This document shows positions 27,283 to 37,473 of a stretch of DNA of 64,000 nt, in pieces; within the stretch, counting starts at the first letter, position 1; each line of letters begins with the position of its first letter. The notes under the pieces were generated by a model. The model did no database searches and was not told where the DNA came from. It saw only the letters and a program-made list of their open reading frames with translations. A program made the position numbers and the translations under genes. The stretch spans positions 1 through 64,000 of the forward strand of contig JBBSJP010000021.1 of NCBI GenBank assembly GCA_038257155.1, written 5' to 3'. Origin of the DNA: JANJTY01 sp038257155. GTDB lineage: Bacteria > Pseudomonadota > Gammaproteobacteria > Xanthomonadales > Xanthomonadaceae.

Positions 27283-29259
27283 TTAAACCGGGTTACCGAA
27301 ACGGGCGATACAGTGCCGGGCAAGTTCGCGCGGACTGCCAGTAAACTCTGAAAGCCCTCGACTGCGAATCCCGTCAACCATCGAACTCACGACGCAGCTT
27401 GAGGCTTCCTGGACCCATACTTCGCCACCGCGCGAAACCATATAGGCCGCGCCTTCGATGGCGTCGCCAGCCATGCCGCTGAAAATGATGGCGGAAGCCT
27501 GCGCACCGAAGGTGTCGGCTACGTCGCGCAGCACAAGGTCGATGGACGGACTGTAGGCGGGCTTGACCTCGAACTCCTCAAGCCGCAGGTTTCCCTGCCG
27601 ATCGATTCGCGCACGCTCGCCGGTTCCCAGCACCAGGATTTCGCCGTGGCCAATGCGCGCGCCGTCAGTCGGCAAGCGCACGGGAAGTTGCGAAACCTTC
27701 TGAAGCTGTTCGGCGAGACGCTCGAAAAAGCCCGAATCGAGGTGCTGGGCCAGAAGGAACATGGCAGGGAAGTTGGCCGGCAGCTCGGCGAGAAAGCTGC
27801 GCAATGCATCCGGACCACCAATCGACGCGCCGAGCACGATCACGCGAAATATTTCGCTGTTTCCTGCATCAGGCGCTTCACTGGCGACCTGGGTCGCACC
27901 CTCCGAGGCTTCGCTCGCGCTCGCCGGGTCGCGCTGGCTCCATATGGAGTCGGACGTCTCCTCGGGCAGTGGCTCGAGGCTCAGGTCCAGGCTCCCAAAG
28001 TCGTACTCTGCCTTTGCACCGGCCGATGCCTTTGCAGCCTGCGCCTGAGCAACCGGTTGCACCTCGTCGCTCATCGGCTCCAGTGACAGGCCACCGAGAT
28101 CAAAACTGCGTACGGCACTTGCTGCCGGAGCCGCAACCGGAGTCGGGTTCTTGGCTGCCGGGGGTTCCACGGCTGCAGGCGTTGCCGCAGGCTCCGGCTC
28201 GTCTTCCAGGGAGAGGAAATCGAAATCTCCGGCCGAGTCGCTGATGACGTTGTCGGTGCTGGCAGACTGTGCATCAAACTGCGCCGCCAGCGCGACAAGG
28301 TCCGCATCTTCGTCCAGATTGGCGACAGCCTCGTCTTCCAGACTCAGGTCGGCAATGCTCAGGTCAGCGTTGCCGTCGAGGTTGAACCCTGCGAGTGCCT
28401 CGTCCAGGACGCTCGACTCATCCGAGCTGAGCGATTCATCCGCGATGCTTTCCTCTACTGGCAACTCGTCGCTGGAGCCGCCACTGGCAATCTCGCTGTG
28501 ACCCTGCAAGGCGGACTCGAGCACGCTTGGGTCAAACTCGAAATCTATCGCGGCGTCAACATCGGGGGCCGCATCGGGAACCTTGGCTCCGTGCACTTCA
28601 GGCTTGAGGTCTGTCTCGACCATGGCGCCTTCGATCTCACCCAGATCGATGCTGAAATCCTCGAGCGAATCCTCCAGCACCAGATCACCCGATTCGAGCG
28701 CATGGCTCAAGGCGCCCGCAAACGCATCCTCGGTCTCACTGATTTCGAGACGAGGCTCACTGGGGACAAGATCAGCGGAGTCCAGCGCTTCCTGCGCAAA
28801 GCCTTCGATCGATACGTCACCGACCATTTGTGCCGGCGTCAGCGGAGCACCTGGAGTCGGGAGGATGTTCAGATCCGGCAGGGCTTCCGCACCTTCGGGC
28901 CGTGGCGGATTGATGCTGTTGTGCCCGAGCAGCTTGGCGGCAAGGTGTCTGGCCCAGCGCGCACGATCCCAACCTGAAAGCTGCGAACTCACGTCGGCCT
29001 CGTTGAAGACCACACGCACGGAGGGGTCATCGAACAGCGGCTGGAGGTGATCGAAAGCATCTTCGAGACCTGGCTCGAGATTCACCAGCACCACCTGGGG
29101 TTGTCCTGCAGCCAGAGCTGCGATGTCGACTGCCGCGGGATCGGCCTCCATGACGACCGATGCCCCCAGCTCGTCGAGCGCAACGCGCAGTTGGGCGCGG
29201 GCCTCATCGGCCCGTCCTAGCAATGCGACCGAGATGGCGCGCTCAGCCACCGCCGCCAC
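27283..29259 (-). CDS. chpB: ChpB, CheB-type methylesterase with pseudo-receiver and acidic linker
   Basis: A 658-residue protein whose last 190 residues are a CheB methylesterase: active Ser in VLGASIGGPDAL, His in LLAQHLDSGFF and Asp in FSGMAGDAIEGA. The N-terminal 110 residues look like a receiver fold, but the phosphoacceptor position reads LVNLEPG, with Asn instead of Asp, and the acidic pair is missing. About 300 acidic low-complexity residues connect the two. It demethylates the receptor PilJ, opposing PilK. The GTG start overlaps the end of chpA by 17 bases. Confidence 0.87.
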   Translation of the reverse strand: MAAVAERAISVALLGRADEARAQLRVALDELGASVVMEADPAAVDIAALAAGQPQVVLVNLEPGLEDAFDHLQPLFDDPSVRVVFNEADVSSQLSGWDRARWARHLAAKLLGHNSINPPRPEGAEALPDLNILPTPGAPLTPAQMVGDVSIEGFAQEALDSADLVPSEPRLEISETEDAFAGALSHALESGDLVLEDSLEDFSIDLGEIEGAMVETDLKPEVHGAKVPDAAPDVDAAIDFEFDPSVLESALQGHSEIASGGSSDELPVEESIADESLSSDESSVLDEALAGFNLDGNADLSIADLSLEDEAVANLDEDADLVALAAQFDAQSASTDNVISDSAGDFDFLSLEDEPEPAATPAAVEPPAAKNPTPVAAPAASAVRSFDLGGLSLEPMSDEVQPVAQAQAAKASAGAKAEYDFGSLDLSLEPLPEETSDSIWSQRDPASASEASEGATQVASEAPDAGNSEIFRVIVLGASIGGPDALRSFLAELPANFPAMFLLAQHLDSGFFERLAEQLQKVSQLPVRLPTDGARIGHGEILVLGTGERARIDRQGNLRLEEFEVKPAYSPSIDLVLRDVADTFGAQASAIIFSGMAGDAIEGAAYMVSRGGEVWVQEASSCVVSSMVDGIRSRGLSEFTGSPRELARHCIARFGNPV

Positions 29260-32200
29260 GTCCCACCTGCAGGATTTCCTGGACGTTCCGCATCAGCTCA
29301 TTCTCCTGGTACGGCTTGCCGAGGTAGCGATCAACACCGATTTCGAAAGCGCGCTGGCGGTGTTTATCGCCCGTGCGCGAGGTGATCATGATGATCGGTA
29401 TGCCCTTGAGGCGCGCATCATTGCGCATGTGGGTGGCCAGTTCGTAGCCATCCATGCGCGGCATCTCGATATCCAGCAGCATCACGTCCGGCACGCGTTC
29501 CTGCAGCTTCTCGATTGCGTCGACGCCGTCCTTCGCGGTGAGCACCTCGTAGTTCTGACGCTCCAGGACGCGGCTGGTGACCTTGCGCATGGTGATCGAA
29601 TCGTCGACCACCATGACCAGCGGTACACGGCGTGCTTCGACCACCTCCTGCACCCGCGCCGGAGCATCGCCGCTGAGCTTGAGCGCCGCCGAACGGCGCA
29701 CCAGCGGGGTAACGTCGAGAATCACCACGACACCGCCGTCGCCCATGATGGTGGCACCGAAAATGCCAGGCACCGAACTGACCTGCGGACCGGTGGGCTT
29801 GACCACGATCTCGCGGCTTCCGACGACACTGTCGACGCAGATCGCTGCACGCAAGTCGCCGGACCGCGCGAGCAGCAGCGGAATCTGCAAACTCTCGTCG
29901 GCACGCGCGTGGCTCTGACCCAGCAGCAGGCCGAGATCGTAGATCGCGTAGTCTTCTCCCGCGTACTCGAAGCTCGGATGCTCGGTTTGCAGCTGCTTTT
30001 CCAGGGTTTCACGAGCGATGCGCGCGACGCCCTGTACCGATGCAATCGGCACCGCGTATAGCGTCTCGTTCATGTTGACCAGGACAGCCTGCGTTACCGC
30101 CAGGGTGAATGGCAGGCGGACCGTGAAGGTTGAACCCTTGCCGCGCTCCGAATCGATGAAGAGCTGGCCACCGAGCTGCTTGATCTCGTTGTTGACGACG
30201 TCCATGCCGACGCCGCGTCCCGCGATCTTGCTGACGCTTTCGGCGGTGGAGAAGCCGGTTTCCAGCACGAAGCCGAACATGTCGCGATCGGATAGCTCCG
30301 CGTCGGGCTTCAGCAGCCCGCGCTGGATGGCCTTGCGGCGAATCGCATCGCGATCCATGCCGCGTCCATCGTCGCTGACCCGAATCACTACTTCGGAGGC
30401 TTCGCGACTGATCGCGATTCGGACGTGGCCCTCTTCCGACTTGCCAGCCTTGAGTCGGTCTTCGGGCTGCTCCAGACCGTGCGCCAACGCGTTGCGCAGC
30501 ATGTGCTCCAGCGGGGCCGTCATGCGATCCAGCACGCTGCGATCCATTTCGCCCTGCGCGCCTTCAACCCTCAACTGGGCCTTCTTGCCCAACTCTCCGG
30601 CGGTCTGGCGAATGATGCGTCGCAGGCGAGGCACGAGCGACTCGAACTGCACCATGCGCGTGCGCATGAGGCCTTCCTGCAGGTCCGAGCTGACTCGCGA
30701 CTGCTGCAGCAGCAGGGTTTCGTACTGCCTGGTCAGATCGTCCAGGGTGTGCTGCAGGTTGACAAGGTCGGCTGCAGATTCCGACAGTGCGCGCGACAAT
30801 TGCTGGAGGGTCGAGAACCGATCCAGTTCGAGCGGATCGAAACTCTCGTCACTGACGTCAGCTTCACGCTGGTAGCGCGCGATGATCTGCGCCTCGGTTT
30901 CGATCTCCAGACGACGCAACTGCTCACGCAGGCGCGTAGTGGTCTGATCCATTTCAACCAGGGCCGCGCGGAACGAACCGAGCTGTTGCTCGAGGCGCGC
31001 GCGATAGATGGCGACTTCGCCGGCGTAATTGACCAGTCGGTCGAGCAGGTCTGCACGAATGCGGATCTGCTCCTGTGGCGCGCGCACGCCCACGTCCGCA
31101 ACGTCGTCGTCTTCCGCCATCCGGTCCATGCCGGTGAGCTGGGTCGCAAGGGCGGAGCGTTCCGACGGAGCCTCACTGATCTCGGCTGGCGCTTCGACCA
31201 TTGCATCCTGGACTGACGTTTCCAAGGCGTCGGTGTCGACCGCAGTGGGCAGCACAACGGTTTCACCGCGCGCCAGTGCCTCGATTCGACCGATCATCGA
31301 AACCGGCATGGCAATCGCGTGGCGTTTGGACACGCGCGTCACCATGGAATGCAGGCGATCAAACGAGCGCTCGAGAACCTCCACGCCCTCGCGACTCAAT
31401 TCGCGACGCCCTTCGGCCACCATTTCGAGCAGCGATTCCATGGCGTGACCGAGATCGCCGATCGGCGCCAGTCCTGCCATGCGTGCACCGCCCTTCAGGG
31501 TGTGCAGATCTCGCTGCAGGCCAACCACCAGCTCTCGATCGCCCGGGCTGTCGCGCAACTGCGCCATCATTCCGTCGGAGTGATCGAGAATGTCGCCACC
31601 CTCCTCCAGGAAGATGTCGAGCAGTTCGTCGTCGAGATCCGCAATATCGAGGGTTCCCTCGGGATCCGGATCTTCCTTGCTGAAGTCGAACTGGCCAATC
31701 GCAGCGCTCGGCTCGAATTCTGCAAGTTCGGCTGCGGGAGACGCTTCGGCCGGCTCGTCTTCAGCCACCACTTCAGCTGGCTGCTCGCTGGATGCACGAC
31801 TGGCCTCCTCTTCAGCGAACAGGGCGGCGAGCTCAGCCTCTTCCTCGGCGCTGTACGCGCCGGCAACGGCGTCCTGCGACGTGGAGGCATCGAACTCGGC
31901 AGCGGACCCGGCCACTTCGGCTTCGCTGGTTTCGGTCTCGACGTACTCGGTTTCGACGGCTTCGGCTTCGACAGACTCGACACCGGCCTCTTCGACCAGT
32001 TCGGAATCGACAGCTTCGCCTTCCAGGGCGCCGACTTCAGCATCCTCTGCTTCGGACGCCTCCGCTTCGATGGCTTCGGATTCGATCGTTTCAGTCGCGC
32101 CTGCGTCGGCATAGCTTGCTTCTGATTCGCCAGCTTCAGCTTCGGCGGTTTCAGCTTCGCCGACTTCGACTTCCGACGCTTCGGCTTCGGCTTCGGCTTC

Positions 32201-35200
32201 AGCTTCGACAGCTTCAGGTTCGACAGCCTCAGCTTCGATCGCTTCGTCTTCTGCAGTTTCGGCTTCGATGAGCTCAGCCTCGATTGCTTCGACGTCGACA
32301 ACCTCCATTTCAATCGCATCGGACCGGGCATCAGACAGCTCTGCCGTCGCGCTGTCTGCTTCCAGGCCTGCCATAGCAGCAGCAAGAGCCTCTGCTTCGA
32401 CAGACTCGTCCGTTAGGCCATCGAACGCCGGAAGCTGATCATTGCCGATCTCCGGCACAAGTTCAGCTGCGCCTTCATCCGCTTCGGCGCTGTCTTCCAG
32501 CGTGTCGCGTCCGCCCGTGTCGGTTACGTCCGAAATCGTTTCTCTCAGGTCCTGCTCGGCCGCCTCGCTATCAGCGATCGATTCAACCACGTCGCCACTG
32601 ATGGATTCGTCCAGCGTCGTGAATTTGGATTCCAGATCAAGCACTTCGTCAGAATCCGACAGGGTCGGCGCCGCAGCGTCTTCGTCTTCCAGCGCAACAA
32701 TTTCGAAATCGAACTCATCCACCGCTTCCAGCACGGCTGCTTCATCCAGCACCGCTTGTGGAGGAAGCTCGAGCAGTTCACGTTCGAACTCGTCATCGGC
32801 AGCCTGCAAAGGCGTCGCATCAGTGACGTCGACAAAGCTCGCCTCAGCCTCGCTGATTTCCTCAAGGCTGATAGCCTCCAGCGGCTCCGACAGAGCTTCG
32901 GATGCTTGGGAAGCCTGCGTAGTTTCGACATCCCCCGTTTCGAGCTGCAGGTCGCTTTCGCTGAGATCCAGGACGAACGCGTCCTCCGGGGCCGCAACGT
33001 CGGACGACACTTCACTCACTGTGGTATCGAAGATGTCGGTTTCGGCTTCGGATTTGACATTATCGAACGCTTCCAGAAGCTCATCCGTAGATGTGGGTTC
33101 CACCGTTCCGGCGATCTGCTCCAGCTCGGCTGGCAGATCGACCATGTCGAGCTCTTCGAAGAACAGGCTGTCGCCTTCCAGCGCCTGGGTTAGCTCAGCC
33201 GACTGCAGTTCAATTCCATCGGCATCCTGCTGCAATTCGGACTCGCTGGGCGGCGCACCATCGATGGTTTCGGCAAACAGGGGGAACTCGTCGGCGATGG
33301 CAGCCTCGTTCAGCTCGATGTCCTGGCTCGTCACTTCCCCGAGCTCGGCGACTTCCATTGATTCCGTGGCGGGAGCAGTCTCCACGACGGTCGATAGCGT
33401 CTCCGGCACCGCGAAGTCAGTGGTGACCTCAAGTTCAGTCTCGTCAACCTGGTACAGCGGAATGGACGAACCGGTCGGCTCGGGCAATGCATCGCGCTCG
33501 GCAGTGATCGCTTGCGCCAGCGCATCGAGGTCAGGCATGACCGGCCGCACGGCCTCCAGCTGCAGCATGACCGCTCGAATCGCGTCGGCAGCCTCGGCCA
33601 CCAGTGCAAGTCCGGCGCCCGATGGCCTGGCGCGCTGCGCCATCAGGCGCTTGATGTAGCCCTCGAGTGGACTGACCACCTCCGAGATGACCGGAACTTC
33701 GGTCATCGCAAAAGCGCCGTTCATCGTGTGCACACTGCGCAGCAAAGTGTCGGTAACCGGGATCGGACCTCCGGCACATGCGCGAACGTAACCGTCAACC
33801 GACTCCAGATGGCCGGAAACTTCGGCTTTCAGAATTTCGAACAAGACCGGGTCGATCAGCGGCGGCGGTGCTTCGCTGATGAACTCCTGCGCGACCTCGC
33901 CCGGTTCGGCCTCGACGGGCACGCTGCCTTGCTCCGGCGCCGCTTCGGTTTCGAGCTCGTCGACAACGGGTGAAGTCTCGACTTCCAGCGCTTGTGGCGT
34001 TGCTGCGGAAGCAGGTACGTACCAGGCTTCCTCGCCATCGATGAGGCGATCAGCCACTGCCTTGATGTTTTCGATCGCCTCCAGGTCGACCCCGCCATCG
34101 CCACGCAGCGCAGCCAACAGGGTCGGCAATTGCGCGTGCGCGTGATCGAGCAGCGCAAGTACCGCGGCGCCTGGCTTGAGGGTCTTGTCGAGGACCCGAT
34201 TGAGCATGTTCTCGACTTTCCAGCTGAACTCGCCCAGGGTCATCGCACCAACCAGGCGACCACTGCCCTTCAGGGTGTGGAATACGCGGCGGATCGGCTT
34301 GAGATTCTCGACAGCATCAAGGTTGGCCTTCCAGGCCGGCAGCAGTTCATCAAGATTGGCGATTTCCTCTTGCACTTCCTCGACGAACACTTCGCGGATC
34401 TCTTCGTCGATCTCGTCCGAGGTTCCTTCGAAGCCGCCAGTTCCGGCCGGGATGGCAGGCGGGGGTGTCGGGGGTGCGGTGCGCTCGGTTTCGACCGGGC
34501 GAAAACCGCCCAGGTCCTGCGGCACCGGCTGGCGCTGTACGGGCTCGGAGGCAGCTTCGCCCAGAATCAGGTCACCCAGGTCGTCACCCGGTGACATCTG
34601 CACCGGCGAAATCTCGCTCAGGGTCGGGTCTTCGGTCTGCTCGGGGATTCCAGCGTCGAACGTCGGCATGTCTCCGAAGCTGGACGCTTCGCCAGTTGAC
34701 CATGCCTCGGCGGTCTGGGCGGGTTCAGGGTCCTGCGCCTTTGGCGCTTCGCTTGCCGCTGGCGCAGGGGCGCGAACTTGCTCCTGCTGAACCGGCGCGG
34801 CTGGCGCTTCGGCAACGACTTCGTCCACCTTGGGGTCGGGCAATGCGTCGGGAACCGGCCAATAACCGAGCGATTCCAGGCTGCGCTCGGCAACCTCGAG
34901 AATCTTGCCGCGTCCGGATCGATGATCCCGCACCGCTTCCAGATAGTATTCAAGGCTCGCCAGCGCGTCGGCCAGAGTGTCCATCTGCTGGCCATTCGGA
35001 ACCCGATGACGGCGCAGGAGCTCGTCCTCGGTGAAGCGCCTCACTGCGTGCAAAAGCTGCGGCGCATCGGTGATTTCCATGATGCGCAAGGCGCCGCCGA
35101 CTTCATCCAGCAAGCGCGGCACGTCTGCCAGTTGGGCGTGATCCCAGTTGCTCTCCACAAAGGCCACGAAGCACTGCTTGGCCTGCTGGAAATTTCCGTG

Positions 35201-36553
35201 GGCCTCGCGAATGACGGCTTCCAGGACCTTCTGGGATTCGGCTTTGGGAAGGCTGCGGGTTGTCTGTTCTTCCTCACCGCTGGCGGCACTGCCGAGCTGC
35301 TGCACCTGGTCATCCAGGCTGGCTTCAACGTAGAGCAGCGCCCCTGCGATATCGAGCAGGGTTGCCTCGTCGGCCTGACGCTGTCCTCCGGCAACCTCGA
35401 ACACCGCGTTGCGCTGTTCCTGCACCACCCGACGTGCCACGCCCAGACCGATCATTCCGAGCGTGTCGGACACCCGATCCAGCACTTCGACCTGTGGGGC
35501 AAGCTGTTCCGGTGACGACTCTCCACCACGCAGGAACAGATCGAGAGCGTCCTTGACGCGCAGCAGATCTTCCTTGATCGCAGAAGACACCGTGTCGAGC
35601 AAGGCACGATTGTGCCCGGCAATGCTACCGCGTGCGTGCGCGATTTCTTCTTCGCTCGGAAGCAGAGCGTCGAGGCGAAACACCTCGCGCAATTCCCGCA
35701 TGCGACCGTGATCGGTCGCCACGTTGGCAACGAAATACAACAAGGCGCGGGTCAACTCGCGCGGCGGATCAACCCGGAAACTGGCCTCGCCCGAGTCGGC
35801 GAGGCGCTTGACCTCACGCTCGACCTTGCCGATGGTCTGCTTTAGTTCCTGGTTGGGCTCGAAGGCCTTGGCGCGCAGCGCATCAATGACGCCCGCGGCA
35901 ACCCAGAAAAGCTGGCGTGCTTCCTCCTGAGCCGTGATGGCCACCAGCTTGTCGCAGACCTGCGCAATGCGGGCGAGATTGCCGTCGATATCCTCACCCC
36001 GGAACCAGCGCAGCAGGGATACCTGGAACTGGGTGCGCAGAAGTTCTGCGGCGCGCTTGAGCTCAGCCTCGGGCAAGGCTTGCGCAGGGCCGTGAGCCGC
36101 AGCCGGCAACGGCCGCGACAGATCAGGCGTGAACAGCACGCTCTCCGACAAACCGCGTTCGCCACGCGCAGAACGCAGGTCGTTGAGCAGTGGCAGCAGG
36201 ACAATCGGAATGTCCTTGTGACCACTTTGCAGGCGCTCGAGATAGTCGGGCAGCTGCACGATGCCGCGCATCAGAACGGTGTATGCCTCATCGCGATCGG
36301 CGACTTCCTGCTCCAGCAGGGCGGTTGCCAGGCGTTCCATTTCCTCGGTGACCATGGCGGCGCCATACAACTCCACCATGCGCAAGGTCCCGTGCACCTG
36401 ATGCAGGTAGGTCGCGCAGAAGCGCATCTGACTGGCGTCGCTGGGGTCTTCGACGTAGGCCTCAAGCGCATGCCGCGCTTGCTTGAGGGTTTCGTCAAGC
36501 TCCCCTTTGACCCAGGTCAGGGTGGTGAAATCGAGATCGTCTTGCAGCCTCAT
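29243..36553 (-). CDS. chpA: ChpA, multi-Hpt hybrid CheA-type histidine kinase
   Basis: The 2,436-residue product is close in size to P. aeruginosa ChpA. Hpt-type motifs are HQVHG (His51), HTLKG (His759), HTMNG (His942) and HTLKG (His1684); a further Hpt-like region near residue 490 (LLDEVGGALRIM) has no His. A long acidic linker separates His942 and His1684. The kinase core follows: dimerisation helices (RLVNYAGEVAIYRARLEQQL), ATPase (NALAHGLEQP, DDGRGMD, GRGVGMDVV), CheW domain, and a C-terminal receiver with Asp2361 (MLLDIEMPRMDG). It phosphorylates PilG and PilH to control twitching and surface sensing. Confidence 0.93.
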   Translation of the reverse strand: MRLQDDLDFTTLTWVKGELDETLKQARHALEAYVEDPSDASQMRFCATYLHQVHGTLRMVELYGAAMVTEEMERLATALLEQEVADRDEAYTVLMRGIVQLPDYLERLQSGHKDIPIVLLPLLNDLRSARGERGLSESVLFTPDLSRPLPAAAHGPAQALPEAELKRAAELLRTQFQVSLLRWFRGEDIDGNLARIAQVCDKLVAITAQEEARQLFWVAAGVIDALRAKAFEPNQELKQTIGKVEREVKRLADSGEASFRVDPPRELTRALLYFVANVATDHGRMRELREVFRLDALLPSEEEIAHARGSIAGHNRALLDTVSSAIKEDLLRVKDALDLFLRGGESSPEQLAPQVEVLDRVSDTLGMIGLGVARRVVQEQRNAVFEVAGGQRQADEATLLDIAGALLYVEASLDDQVQQLGSAASGEEEQTTRSLPKAESQKVLEAVIREAHGNFQQAKQCFVAFVESNWDHAQLADVPRLLDEVGGALRIMEITDAPQLLHAVRRFTEDELLRRHRVPNGQQMDTLADALASLEYYLEAVRDHRSGRGKILEVAERSLESLGYWPVPDALPDPKVDEVVAEAPAAPVQQEQVRAPAPAASEAPKAQDPEPAQTAEAWSTGEASSFGDMPTFDAGIPEQTEDPTLSEISPVQMSPGDDLGDLILGEAASEPVQRQPVPQDLGGFRPVETERTAPPTPPPAIPAGTGGFEGTSDEIDEEIREVFVEEVQEEIANLDELLPAWKANLDAVENLKPIRRVFHTLKGSGRLVGAMTLGEFSWKVENMLNRVLDKTLKPGAAVLALLDHAHAQLPTLLAALRGDGGVDLEAIENIKAVADRLIDGEEAWYVPASAATPQALEVETSPVVDELETEAAPEQGSVPVEAEPGEVAQEFISEAPPPLIDPVLFEILKAEVSGHLESVDGYVRACAGGPIPVTDTLLRSVHTMNGAFAMTEVPVISEVVSPLEGYIKRLMAQRARPSGAGLALVAEAADAIRAVMLQLEAVRPVMPDLDALAQAITAERDALPEPTGSSIPLYQVDETELEVTTDFAVPETLSTVVETAPATESMEVAELGEVTSQDIELNEAAIADEFPLFAETIDGAPPSESELQQDADGIELQSAELTQALEGDSLFFEELDMVDLPAELEQIAGTVEPTSTDELLEAFDNVKSEAETDIFDTTVSEVSSDVAAPEDAFVLDLSESDLQLETGDVETTQASQASEALSEPLEAISLEEISEAEASFVDVTDATPLQAADDEFERELLELPPQAVLDEAAVLEAVDEFDFEIVALEDEDAAAPTLSDSDEVLDLESKFTTLDESISGDVVESIADSEAAEQDLRETISDVTDTGGRDTLEDSAEADEGAAELVPEIGNDQLPAFDGLTDESVEAEALAAAMAGLEADSATAELSDARSDAIEMEVVDVEAIEAELIEAETAEDEAIEAEAVEPEAVEAEAEAEAEASEVEVGEAETAEAEAGESEASYADAGATETIESEAIEAEASEAEDAEVGALEGEAVDSELVEEAGVESVEAEAVETEYVETETSEAEVAGSAAEFDASTSQDAVAGAYSAEEEAELAALFAEEEASRASSEQPAEVVAEDEPAEASPAAELAEFEPSAAIGQFDFSKEDPDPEGTLDIADLDDELLDIFLEEGGDILDHSDGMMAQLRDSPGDRELVVGLQRDLHTLKGGARMAGLAPIGDLGHAMESLLEMVAEGRRELSREGVEVLERSFDRLHSMVTRVSKRHAIAMPVSMIGRIEALARGETVVLPTAVDTDALETSVQDAMVEAPAEISEAPSERSALATQLTGMDRMAEDDDVADVGVRAPQEQIRIRADLLDRLVNYAGEVAIYRARLEQQLGSFRAALVEMDQTTTRLREQLRRLEIETEAQIIARYQREADVSDESFDPLELDRFSTLQQLSRALSESAADLVNLQHTLDDLTRQYETLLLQQSRVSSDLQEGLMRTRMVQFESLVPRLRRIIRQTAGELGKKAQLRVEGAQGEMDRSVLDRMTAPLEHMLRNALAHGLEQPEDRLKAGKSEEGHVRIAISREASEVVIRVSDDGRGMDRDAIRRKAIQRGLLKPDAELSDRDMFGFVLETGFSTAESVSKIAGRGVGMDVVNNEIKQLGGQLFIDSERGKGSTFTVRLPFTLAVTQAVLVNMNETLYAVPIASVQGVARIARETLEKQLQTEHPSFEYAGEDYAIYDLGLLLGQSHARADESLQIPLLLARSGDLRAAICVDSVVGSREIVVKPTGPQVSSVPGIFGATIMGDGGVVVILDVTPLVRRSAALKLSGDAPARVQEVVEARRVPLVMVVDDSITMRKVTSRVLERQNYEVLTAKDGVDAIEKLQERVPDVMLLDIEMPRMDGYELATHMRNDARLKGIPIIMITSRTGDKHRQRAFEIGVDRYLGKPYQENELMRNVQEILQVGRGGGG

Positions 36554-37440
36554 GCCTGGGTCTCTTGCGGTTTGCGGAGGTACGCCAGGGTTTGGCGTCC
36601 GCCGGAACGGAGCAACTGCGGGTGGGTCCAGTTGGTGACTTCACCAGGACCCAGAACCAGCAGACCGTTGGGGCGCAGCAGTCGCGCCAGCCCGTCGAGC
36701 AGTTCGCCGCGACGTTCGCGGGCAAAGTAGATCAGCACGTTCTGGCAGTAGATAAGGTCGAGCTTGCGCAGTGGCGCACGTGACGCATGCAGCAGGTTGA
36801 CGCAGGCAAAGCCAACGCGCTTGCGCACCCGTGGCGCGATGCGGAATTGCCCGGGGACATCCGGTTCAACCGACTCGGCCTGGTACAACTTGGGAATTTC
36901 GGCCAGACGCTCTGCCGGGTAGCTGGCTTTCTTGGCGATGGCGAGCGCCGACTGGCTGACGTCAGTCGCGGTCACGCCAAAATGCCGCGGTGGTGCAAGC
37001 TGGGAAAGTGCGGCGTCCAGCACGATGGCCATGCTGTAGGCCTCCTCACCGGTTGAACAGCCCACCGACAGGGCGTGCAAGGACTGGTCCGGTTCTGCGC
37101 CGGCCAGCCAGGTCGGCAGCCACTCGTCGCGGATCAGCTCGAGCGAGGGCAAGTGCCTGAAGAAATGCGTCTCATGCACGGTCAGATGATCTACCAGCGC
37201 CGCCCACTCGACGGCACCGCGAGCGCCGTCGAGCAGCTCGTCGTAGTACTTGGCGAAAGCCGAATGACCGGTTTCACGCATGCGACGACGCAGGCCAGTG
37301 ACCAGGAATGGTTTGCGCTCTGGCGGCACGGTAACGCCAGTGCGCGATTCGAGCAGGCGCACCCAGCGCTCGAATTCGGCGTCGTCCATGTGGACGGCCG
37401 AATTGGAGTTCGTTGCTGGTAGCAGCGCCTCTTTCATCAT
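36550..37440 (-). CDS. pilK: PilK, CheR-type chemoreceptor methyltransferase
   Basis: A 296-residue SAM-dependent methyltransferase. The CheR N-terminal helix region (TGLRRRMRETG) and SAM site (ALSVGCSTGEEAYSMAIVL) are clear, as are the HETHFFR and LDLIYCQNVLIYF motifs of CheR. I start at ATG 37440; a GTG just before and an ATG just after are equally placed relative to AGGG. It methylates PilJ, opposing ChpB. It overlaps chpA by four bases. Confidence 0.9.
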   Translation of the reverse strand: MMKEALLPATNSNSAVHMDDAEFERWVRLLESRTGVTVPPERKPFLVTGLRRRMRETGHSAFAKYYDELLDGARGAVEWAALVDHLTVHETHFFRHLPSLELIRDEWLPTWLAGAEPDQSLHALSVGCSTGEEAYSMAIVLDAALSQLAPPRHFGVTATDVSQSALAIAKKASYPAERLAEIPKLYQAESVEPDVPGQFRIAPRVRKRVGFACVNLLHASRAPLRKLDLIYCQNVLIYFARERRGELLDGLARLLRPNGLLVLGPGEVTNWTHPQLLRSGGRQTLAYLRKPQETQA

Positions 37441-37473
37441 CACCCTGCTCTTGATGTCCTATGCGTGGAGGGA

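Noticed and set aside
32442..33659. A 405-codon Ser-rich open frame opposite chpA
   Set aside because: It is the antisense of the acidic ChpA linker; the Ser-rich translation follows from complementing Glu/Asp codons.
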